Origin: an uncultured Candidatus Melainabacteria bacterium
GTDB lineage: Bacteria; Cyanobacteriota; Vampirovibrionia; LMEP-6097
Reading direction: 5' to 3'
Assembly (NCBI GenBank): GCA_937927525.1
Contig: CALBDR010000415.1
Location: forward strand, 1-17,100
DNA length: 17,100 bases
Shown here: positions 13,011-17,100 of the stretch, piece after piece
Numbering within the stretch: position 1 is the first letter of the stretch
Layout of the letters: each line of letters begins with the position of its first letter
Notes under the pieces: generated by a model
Seen by the model: the letters and a program-made list of their open reading frames with translations, nothing else
The model's database searches: none
What the model was told of the DNA's origin: nothing
Program-made: the position numbers and the translations under genes

Positions 13011-13038
13011 AAAAAGGGGCTTTTCAGCCCCCTTTTTT
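13011..13038 (-). terminator. intrinsic terminator between recombination and replication modules
   Basis: On the minus strand a stem GGGGCT, loop GAAA, stem AGCCCC (13016-13031) is followed by TTTTT (13011-13015). It sits directly at the TAA of the 113-aa gene ending at 13037. A-tracts before the stem make it nearly symmetrical, so it could also act on the plus strand, where the run of T is longer. The next gene starts only 12 bases after the T-run. Confidence 0.85.
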
Positions 13039-13378
13039 ATTTTTCGAGATCTGCAGTGATTTCCATCTGCACGAACTCTAGACGACCGCCGGGGGAGAAG
13101 TCAGCGATCTTCTTTTGAAATTCACCCTCATCAATAATGCCACGATCTAAAAGCCTTTGTAGCTTAGTCTCTGGTCTGGATACGTAAAGAGTTTTACCAC
13201 TCATATTCACACCGTTAATTGTAATCTCAGTGTTTTTATCCAGCTTTAGAACATATAGCTTTCTGCCTTTATCATCTGTCTTATACTCTCCATCAAGGCG
13301 ATTACCTTCTTCATCAAATTGAGATTGGAGTAAAAGACTACCTACTGTTGCATATTTGCTATTTTTTTGCTTAGCCAT
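13037..13378 (-). CDS. unknown beta-rich protein, last gene before terminator
   Basis: A 113-aa hydrophilic protein with no cysteine or membrane segment. It opens MAKQKNSKYATVGSLLLQSQ, then DEEGNRLDGEYKTDDKGRKL, YVLKLDKNTEITINGVNMSG, and RPETKLQRLLDRGIIDEGEF; the C-terminal strand is GGRLEFVQMEIT. The strand-rich middle and acidic-polar composition would suit a single-strand DNA-binding or replication accessory protein, and the position at the end of the ERF operon supports DNA work, but no family motif is visible. SD AAGGGG precedes the ATG, which overlaps the previous gene by 8 bases. A strong terminator follows at once. Function unknown. Confidence 0.82.
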   Translation of the reverse strand: MAKQKNSKYATVGSLLLQSQFDEEGNRLDGEYKTDDKGRKLYVLKLDKNTEITINGVNMSGKTLYVSRPETKLQRLLDRGIIDEGEFQKKIADFSPGGRLEFVQMEITADLEK

Positions 13379-13712
13379 TTGTTTCCCCTTCTGTTAAGCC
13401 TTCGGCTTCGTTTTGTTGTTGGTTATTTGCAAAGGAATTTATAATACCCTCAATAGCGGCTTCTGTTCCTAGAGCTACTAGACTATCAGAAATCCTTTTC
13501 CAAATAGCCATAGCAGTTCTAAGTTCTGGTTCTGATCCATCAAATTCAGTATCAACGAGAGGATATAAAGCCATCGCATCCATTAGTCTATTCTTCTGAC
13601 CAGTTTTTAATGGAAGTCTGGCTTCTTTAAAATCTTCTTGATCTTGTGCAATATTTCTAACCAAAGTCTCTGTAACTTCTTTTTTAGAAACAACTTTTCC
13701 TGCATTATCCAT
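13371..13712 (-). CDS. unknown helical protein downstream of erf
   Basis: A 113-aa mostly helical protein: KKEVTETLVRNIAQDQEDFK, GQKNRLMDAMALYPLVDTEF, TAMAIWKRISDSLVALGTEA and a low-complexity polar end with NNQQQNEAEG. The ATG overlaps the erf stop (TAATG) and has SD GGAG seven bases upstream in the erf end codons. It contains no cysteine or clear catalytic motif. Its location suggests a recombination accessory protein, perhaps a partner of the annealing protein, but this is inference only. The disordered end is common in phage DNA-binding partner proteins. Confidence 0.82.
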   Translation of the reverse strand: MDNAGKVVSKKEVTETLVRNIAQDQEDFKEARLPLKTGQKNRLMDAMALYPLVDTEFDGSEPELRTAMAIWKRISDSLVALGTEAAIEGIINSFANNQQQNEAEGLTEGETNG

Positions 13713-14260
13713 TACAAATCTCCTGAAGGAATCGAGGCTTGTGTTGTAGTTTTAGCTGCGTTCTTTCTGAAAGAGCCTCGACTAGCTACTTTTGATTCTA
13801 CCACAGAAGTTTCCAACTTGTCAATGTTGTTAGACCTAGAGTTAGTAACAGTTGTTTTATTATTTCCACGATCCACAGCACTTTCTGCATCATCGTCAGA
13901 AGCTCCGATGTTTACCATACTCTGCAACCCATATCTTCGACTATAAGAAATTGCAGCACCTAAAGCCTGCGGGTCATTTTGTTTACCAACCACTACTTCA
14001 TAAAGTCCGGATAAGAACTCTCCAGACTCGTGAAGAAGAACTGTTTCAACATAAAGTTTTCCATCAATCACAGACGTTGGCTGAATTACACTAACCCCAT
14101 GTTTATTCAGAGCTGGCATACAAGCTTCACGTACTGCATTGAGATCGGCATATTTCGACTTGAAGAATGGGTTTTTACTATCTTTTACAGCATTGCCCAT
14201 CTCTGCTTGAGCTTTTACAAGAGCTGAAGCAATTTTAGCAATAGTTTCTGAGCGATTCAT
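13712..14260 (-). CDS. erf: ERF-family single-strand DNA annealing protein
   Basis: A 182-aa protein of the ERF superfamily, which anneals complementary single strands during phage recombination and genome circularisation. Characteristic blocks are KNPFFKSKYADLNAVREA (29-46), PALNKHGVSVIQ (49-60), and GAAISYSRRYGLQSMVNIGA (101-120), followed by SDDDAE. Residues 125-182 are Ser/Asn/Thr-rich and probably disordered, ending SIPSGDL. It lies two genes from a beta-domain protein and three from a PD-(D/E)XK nuclease, a suitable end-resecting partner. SD GGGGGTG region lies just before the ATG. The length is close to that of short ERF proteins. Confidence 0.94.
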   Translation of the reverse strand: MNRSETIAKIASALVKAQAEMGNAVKDSKNPFFKSKYADLNAVREACMPALNKHGVSVIQPTSVIDGKLYVETVLLHESGEFLSGLYEVVVGKQNDPQALGAAISYSRRYGLQSMVNIGASDDDAESAVDRGNNKTTVTNSRSNNIDKLETSVVESKVASRGSFRKNAAKTTTQASIPSGDL

Positions 14261-14515
14261 TTACACCCCCAACAGACTTAGAGTATCTTCCAAAGCATTT
14301 TTATTTGCTTCTTCGACCGATAAAGCAATAGCTGGAATAGATACTTTCTTTGTAATTACTTGACCTTTCCCTTCAGCTCCAGGAGCAAAAATAGTTAGGT
14401 TAAGTGTAGAAGCAATTTTTCCAGGTTGTCCAGAATTGGACAGGTTGAAGCTTAGATCAAACCCACCATTTTCTGGAACAAGCTTTTTAAGTCTTTTTGA
14501 AAATTCTCTATCCAT
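14261..14515 (-). CDS. unknown small protein upstream of erf
   Basis: An 84-aa protein that begins MDREFSKRLKKLVPENGGFD and continues LSFNLSNSGQPGKIASTLNL, then a strand VSIPAIALSVEEANKNALED and TLSLLGV. It looks like a small alpha/beta protein without cysteines. The SD AAGGAG is excellent, seven bases before the ATG, which suggests good expression. It ends directly before the erf start with no gap, so it is probably cotranslated with it. No family recognised; a recombination accessory role is inferred from position only. Confidence 0.8.
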   Translation of the reverse strand: MDREFSKRLKKLVPENGGFDLSFNLSNSGQPGKIASTLNLTIFAPGAEGKGQVITKKVSIPAIALSVEEANKNALEDTLSLLGV

Positions 14516-14516
14516 A

Positions 14517-14846
14517 TCATTTCTCCTTTAGATGATTTAAGTTAGACTTAGTCATAACTCTTTCGATTAAAAATTTCTTAGCGTCATATAAAGCATACTC
14601 ATAACCATTAGAATTAGCATTCTTTACATCAACTATTTTAGCAGCTTTACTGTCAAAGTCAAATGAAATTTCTAGAAGTTTAAAAATTCCATCTCGATCT
14701 TGGATTACCGAAAACCCAACACCCTCCATTTCAGACTCTAAAGATTCTTGAACTGCTTCAACTTCTTGCATGTCGCTGAGCTTAGTTCTAAGCTGGTCGA
14801 TAATGTCCAAAAGTTCTTTTTTGGATTTCTTTTCCAAATCACTCAT
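14517..14846 (-). CDS. unknown protein with N-terminal coiled coil
   Basis: A 109-aa protein. Residues 1-40 are highly charged and helical (LEKKSKKELLDIIDQLRTKL, then SDMQEVEAVQESLESEME), a probable coiled coil. Residues 41-90 are a small alpha/beta region (GVGFSVIQDRDGIFKLLEIS, FDFDSKAAKIVDV) and the C-terminus is helical. SD GGAGG lies about nine bases before the ATG; those leader bases would encode MEELI in the other frame. It is the first gene of a tight set ending with erf and the two 113-aa genes. Function unknown. Confidence 0.8.
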   Translation of the reverse strand: MSDLEKKSKKELLDIIDQLRTKLSDMQEVEAVQESLESEMEGVGFSVIQDRDGIFKLLEISFDFDSKAAKIVDVKNANSNGYEYALYDAKKFLIERVMTKSNLNHLKEK

Positions 14847-14875
14847 ATTAATTCCTCCATAAGGATTGAGTTATA
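14847..14875 (-). promoter_or_regulatory. short leader with strong SD that matches a tail coding sequence
   Basis: This 29-base gap holds GGAGG, the SD of the gene at 14846. In the frame of the upstream gene, past its TAG stop, the leader would read YNSILMEELI then TGA, very like the SSPLMEELI end of the protein at 12356. No promoter elements are evident. It is best viewed as a leader derived from, or convergent with, the tail and SD cassette. Confidence 0.5.
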
Positions 14876-15088
14876 CTACTCCAACTCTTGTATTAAAGGT
14901 AGGCATTTTTCTACACGGTTATGATAATCAAATCCACCATCATCATAAACTACACAAAGAATACCTTGTTTTTTTACTATGTCAACAACTTTTACCGGAC
15001 GCTGTTCATCATACAAGGATCTTACTATGGATTTGTTTCTTATATAACAAACAATATCCCCAATTTTAATTTCGTTTTTTGAGTCCAT
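14876..15088 (-). CDS. small beta-domain protein with PLIQELE tail
   Basis: A 70-aa protein with the start placed at the ATG at 15088 (MDSKNEIKIGDIVCYI), where GGGA lies seven bases upstream. An ATG at 15100 lacks an SD. The gene overlaps the nuclease end by 23 bases. Pattern: KIGDIVCYI, then RPVKVVDIVKKQGILCVVYD, DGGFDYHNRVEKCLPLIQEL (with E as last residue). It has the 'GDIV ... hhYDDGG' signature of a small SH3-like barrel. The tail LPLIQELE belongs to the recurrent set. It ends with TAG, and the same frame then stays open for ten more codons resembling a second tail. Function unknown. Confidence 0.77.
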   Translation of the reverse strand: MDSKNEIKIGDIVCYIRNKSIVRSLYDEQRPVKVVDIVKKQGILCVVYDDGGFDYHNRVEKCLPLIQELE

Positions 15089-16058
15089 CCATTTTCCCAT
15101 GCCAACACAGATTAAAAAATTCACAAGCCCTGCCAAAAAAATGACAATCTTTGGGAGAGTCTTTTTTATGGAAATGACCTGTTGCTATATTATTAAGCTG
15201 ATCTTCAACTTTGTCAAATACTTTCTGCTTTTGTACATCAAAAATAATGTCTTTTATTAATTGAGTTCTTGCTTTTGGTTCTTTAACTCGCATCTTTTTT
15301 TCCATAACAGCGTAAGCAGCTCTATCGCAATTCTCAGCTTCGCAGTAAATAGCAAGCTGAACACTACTTGCCACAGAATCGTCTTTATATGCTTGTGAGG
15401 TTGTTTTATTATCAACAATGTATCTTTCATTAGGACTATCTTTAAAGCTCGCAGTAAAGTCAATTTTACCTCTCAGTTTATCTCCAGATTCATTTAGCAA
15501 GGCAACTTCTTTTTGTATGTCAAAAACTTCATTTATTTCTGGGAGGATGTCGGATTCATATGCCTGAATCATAAGCTCGCCTTTACGATACAAGCTTAGC
15601 CAACATAGGTTATTAAAGGCAATCTGTGAGCCTGTCTTTAACTGTCCATTTGTTTTTATGTACTTTTTACAATAGGAGAAAAAATCCTCCCAATCAGTAA
15701 TACTGGGAAATGATTTTGTTAGGTATTTATAATCTGCCTTTGATAGAATTTTGGGATCAAAATCGGAATAAAAGTAGTCGCACAAAGGGTTTTTTTCTAA
15801 GAGCTGTCCGTTTTGTTCCCTCATGGTTTTATCAAAAATTGAATAAGCATCTTCGTTTAGCAAAAGGTCTAACTCAGCTTCTGTTAAATCAACTTTCTTT
15901 TTTAACAACAATAATTCAACCGCAGCATCTATAGCTGTCCCAAAGAATAATGGACTAGGTATTTTCTCAGAAGAAAGCTTTTCTTGATATCTTAAACGAT
16001 ACTTTTCGGAGCATTGTTCAAAACATTCCAGAGCTGAATAAGAGACATTTAAACTCAC
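15066..16058 (-). CDS. PD-(D/E)XK nuclease, RecB/Cas4-like
   Basis: A 330-aa nuclease. N-terminal block YSALECFEQCSEKYRLRY (7-24) and FGTAIDAA (39-46) match the Cas4/RecB-like family opening. The core is GKIDF (Asp200), YIVDNKTT (Asp216, Lys218) and QLAIYC (Gln234, Tyr238), giving the D-x(n)-D-x-K plus Q-x3-Y arrangement. Cys305, Cys312 and Cys318 near the end plus Cys16 could bind an iron-sulfur cluster as in Cas4 and AddB, although the first C-terminal spacing is six residues where those have two. It probably resects DNA ends and would supply single strands for ERF. GTG start, overlapping the lipoprotein stop (GTGA); the SD is modest. Confidence 0.92.
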   Translation of the reverse strand: MSLNVSYSALECFEQCSEKYRLRYQEKLSSEKIPSPLFFGTAIDAAVELLLLKKKVDLTEAELDLLLNEDAYSIFDKTMREQNGQLLEKNPLCDYFYSDFDPKILSKADYKYLTKSFPSITDWEDFFSYCKKYIKTNGQLKTGSQIAFNNLCWLSLYRKGELMIQAYESDILPEINEVFDIQKEVALLNESGDKLRGKIDFTASFKDSPNERYIVDNKTTSQAYKDDSVASSVQLAIYCEAENCDRAAYAVMEKKMRVKEPKARTQLIKDIIFDVQKQKVFDKVEDQLNNIATGHFHKKDSPKDCHFFGRACEFFNLCWHGKMDGLKKRN

Positions 16059-16186
16059 CTAAAACGCTCCGGTATTCCATCGTGAAGAGTTTGCCGCTCG
16101 TCCTCAGTAATTTCAAGACCTCTATTTGATGCACAAGACATAAGAAATAGTAGCACAAAAATTGTTAAAGCTGTTTTAAAGTTCAT
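16055..16186 (-). CDS. 43-aa lipoprotein
   Basis: A very short gene with ATGA overlap upstream and GTGA overlap downstream. The product begins with basic MNFK, a hydrophobic stretch (TALTIFVLLFLMS) and a lipobox LMSC, so Cys18 would be acylated after signal peptidase II cleavage. The mature part is only 26 residues, charged, ending GIPERFR. Ala follows the Cys, so outer-membrane targeting is expected by the +2 rule. Small early phage lipoproteins can block superinfection (T5 Llp is a known case); o-spanins are another class, but this gene lies in the recombination module, far from lysis genes. Function is inferred only. Confidence 0.68.
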   Translation of the reverse strand: MNFKTALTIFVLLFLMSCASNRGLEITEDERQTLHDGIPERFR

Positions 16187-16392
16187 TTTTTCTCCCACTT
16201 TACTTTACCGCCAAGTTCCTCTACGTACCATTGTATAGCACTTCTAAGCTCTTGTAAAGATCCAAAGTCTTCTCCAAAACTGGCTTGATCTCCAGCCATA
16301 AGTATTAGTTTACAATTTTGTCCAAACATTCTCCAAACATGATAAGGCACTTCAATGTTTTTTTGTAGCTTTAGTTGTTCTTTAAGCTTCAT
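16183..16392 (-). CDS. small unknown protein
   Basis: A 69-aa protein starting MKLKEQLKLQKNIEVPYHVW. I chose the ATG at 16392, which has an ATGA overlap with the previous stop and SD GGGAGAG; a TTG at 16404 is in frame but has no advantage. The rest reads RMFGQNCKLILMAGDQASFG, then SLQELRSAIQWYVEELGGKV, a small alpha/beta layout with a C-terminal helix. It has one cysteine and no catalytic motif. It lies in the early gene cluster. Function unknown. Confidence 0.75.
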   Translation of the reverse strand: MKLKEQLKLQKNIEVPYHVWRMFGQNCKLILMAGDQASFGEDFGSLQELRSAIQWYVEELGGKVKWEKK

Positions 16393-16637
16393 AATCTCTC
16401 CCAAGTTTTATTACAATCAGGACAGCGGTATGCTGTTGTCCTGTCTTTATTAATGTCATATAAACCAATCGCTCTACTAAAGCGATTTTTCTCTCCATGT
16501 TCATCCCAACCGCAGTATGAAGAGGCATACTCAAGAGCTTCTTCCCTTGTTTTGCTTTGACTTAGAGGGTAGTCTATTACCAAGTCTCCGTCTAAATCTG
16601 CATTACAATGAGGACAGTACCCGTGTATGTTACTCAT
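16389..16637 (-). CDS. zinc-ribbon protein
   Basis: An 82-aa protein with two CxxC knuckles at its ends: YCPHCNADL (Cys8, Cys11) and YRCPDCNKTWERL (Cys72, Cys75). This is the classical zinc-ribbon arrangement, with a 60-residue insert that contains a helix (TREEALEYASSYCGW) and DEHGEKNRFSRAIGLYD. Such proteins bind nucleic acid or other proteins in phages; no partner can be named. The ATG at 16637 overlaps the previous gene by 8 bases, with a modest GGAAG-type SD. Another candidate metal-binding gene, 4155-4337, occurs in the late region but is not obviously related. Confidence 0.83.
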   Translation of the reverse strand: MSNIHGYCPHCNADLDGDLVIDYPLSQSKTREEALEYASSYCGWDEHGEKNRFSRAIGLYDINKDRTTAYRCPDCNKTWERL

Positions 16638-16863
16638 CTTCCAATTCCGACATGATTTTATGAAACTTTTTCAAAGCTTCTTGTTGCTTCGTATTTTCAT
16701 AGGTTATTCTAAGCACACAATTGCATATAACAATGTTAAAGTTGTAGTTTAAAAAATTATCTGTATTTATTTGTATTAAAGTGAAATTACCAAAGTTAAA
16801 CCTCGTGAGTTTTGTAGAAAGAGTTACAGAAAGCTTTTTGGTAATATTGAATGTTTTAGTCAT
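16630..16863 (-). CDS. small unknown beta-rich protein
   Basis: A 77-aa protein with alternating polar and hydrophobic residues (FNITKKLSVTLSTKLTRFNF, then NFTLIQINTDNFLNYNFNIV), which suggests several beta strands, followed by a short helix (QQEALKKFHKIMSELEDE). Asn and Thr are unusually common. It has two cysteines (VICNCVL), C-x-C, without other ligands. ATGA overlap with the preceding gene, whose end codons GAGGGGG carry the SD. No family recognised. Early position, function unknown. Confidence 0.75.
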   Translation of the reverse strand: MTKTFNITKKLSVTLSTKLTRFNFGNFTLIQINTDNFLNYNFNIVICNCVLRITYENTKQQEALKKFHKIMSELEDE

Positions 16864-17066
16864 AAGTCCCCCTCTTTACTTTCCACTTCAGCTATAGGCT
16901 GAGTCCACCAATCATCCGCAACAAGATCAGCCTCGCTCCAGAATCTCTGGGACAAGTCCATCATAGCATAATCTATATCTCTACGCAAGTCTCGAACATA
17001 CCAGCCATCTTTGTATTTGCGTCTGTTAAAAGGATAGCCGGAATTTCGAGCTTCAAGATAGGTCAT
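16860..17066 (-). CDS. small protein with ADDW motif (Tad2/DUF2829-like ending)
   Basis: A 68-aa protein. It opens MTYLEARNSGYPFNRRKYKD and ends SEADLVADDWWTQPIAEVES, then KEGDL. The order 'F/YxEAxxSGxPFxR ... DlxADDW' recurs in small phage proteins, including the DUF2829 group to which the Thoeris inhibitor Tad2 belongs. DUF2829 proteins are usually a little longer (about 80-100 aa) with a Trp after the basic block, so assignment is tentative. If right, it would sequester a cyclic nucleotide signal; if not, it is an unclassified early protein. ATG 17066 overlaps the previous stop as ATGA, with AGGTGG upstream. Confidence 0.75.
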   Translation of the reverse strand: MTYLEARNSGYPFNRRKYKDGWYVRDLRRDIDYAMMDLSQRFWSEADLVADDWWTQPIAEVESKEGDL

Positions 17067-17100
17067 TCTTCATCCCACCTATTCACAGTAAAATCATGCT
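17063..17100 (-). CDS. 3' end of an upstream gene (partial)
   Basis: The last eleven codons of a frame entering the window read HDFTVNRWDEE and stop at TGA, which forms an ATGA overlap with the next start. This is the same junction type as most others here, so a coding end is likely, but only 36 bases are visible. Function unknown. Confidence 0.4.
   Translation of the reverse strand, partial: HDFTVNRWDEE

Noticed and set aside
13638..14227. Several overlapping plus-strand open frames opposite erf
   Set aside because: Composition is the complement of the ERF coding sequence; none has an SD or recognisable motif.
14843..14878. TAG read as a sense codon throughout the phage
   Set aside because: TAG ends several other genes (188, 3175, 4058, 5869, 12356) at positions that overlap or precede good starts, so general TAG recoding is unlikely.
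15189..15217. Promoter-like TTGACA, 17-base spacer, AATAAT on the minus strand
   Set aside because: It lies inside the nuclease coding sequence and such matches arise by chance in AT-rich DNA; another at 13818 with an 18-base spacer shows the background. It could still be real, but I do not list it.
15257..15463. Minus-strand 68-codon frame inside the nuclease gene
   Set aside because: It overlaps the catalytic DNK and QLAIY region of the nuclease in another frame and has no independent support.
1..17100. tRNA genes, CRISPR arrays, insertion sequences, integrase or attachment sites
   Set aside because: I looked for cloverleaf-like segments, regularly spaced repeats, transposase or recombinase motifs and terminal inverted repeats and saw none. 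A dedicated search could still find a divergent tRNA.

Overview
The window looks like part of the genome of an AT-rich, tailed double-stranded DNA bacteriophage (or a closely related prophage). Every gene I can support is on the minus strand, so transcription runs from position 17100 towards position 1. Coding density is close to total: most junctions are ATGA, GTGA, TGATG or TAATG overlaps with a purine-rich Shine-Dalgarno (SD) in the 3' end of the preceding gene. No ribosomal, tRNA or cellular housekeeping gene was seen. A lipobox lipoprotein, a GT9 (LPS heptosyltransferase-type) glycosyltransferase and an M15 peptidase suggest a Gram-negative host. I cannot name the phage or host from sequence alone.

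Region 1 (17100-13011, read leftwards) is an early/recombination module. It opens with small unknown proteins (one ending in an ADDW motif, one zinc ribbon) and a 43-aa lipoprotein. A RecB/Cas4-like PD-(D/E)XK nuclease, a small beta-type protein and two small unknowns follow. The module ends with an ERF-family single-strand annealing protein and two 113-aa unknowns. An intrinsic terminator (13011-13038) closes it. Nuclease plus annealing protein resembles the exonuclease/annealing pairs used by phages for recombination.

Region 2 (12998-6382) is the replication module: three small proteins, a stand-alone DnaB/RecA-type helicase, an archaeo-eukaryotic-type (AEP) primase, three more small proteins, a family A DNA polymerase with a 3'-5' exonuclease domain, and a solitary C5 cytosine methyltransferase.

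Region 3 (6398-1) begins at a near-consensus sigma70 promoter (-35 TTGACA, 17-bp spacer, -10 TAAAAT) overlapping the methyltransferase 3' end, with a tandem heptamer over the -10. It encodes a GT9 glycosyltransferase, several small membrane proteins and zinc-binding candidates, an M15 peptidase (probably lysis), a DEDDy exonuclease with an N-terminal helix-turn-helix-like region, an HExxH metallopeptidase, and a protein ending in a DUF3310-like domain. Seven genes here and elsewhere, including two partial genes at the window edges, are short and were found by reading the gaps directly.

The most unusual feature is a recurrent C-terminal tail, roughly [S/T]-P-L-x-x-E-L-[L/I/M/E], at the end of about eight small proteins between the core genes. 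The 'E-L' codons double as the SD of the next gene, but the conserved 'P-L' is not explained by that. A copy of the tail coding sequence also sits untranslated, in frame behind a TAG stop, as the leader of the gene starting at 14846.
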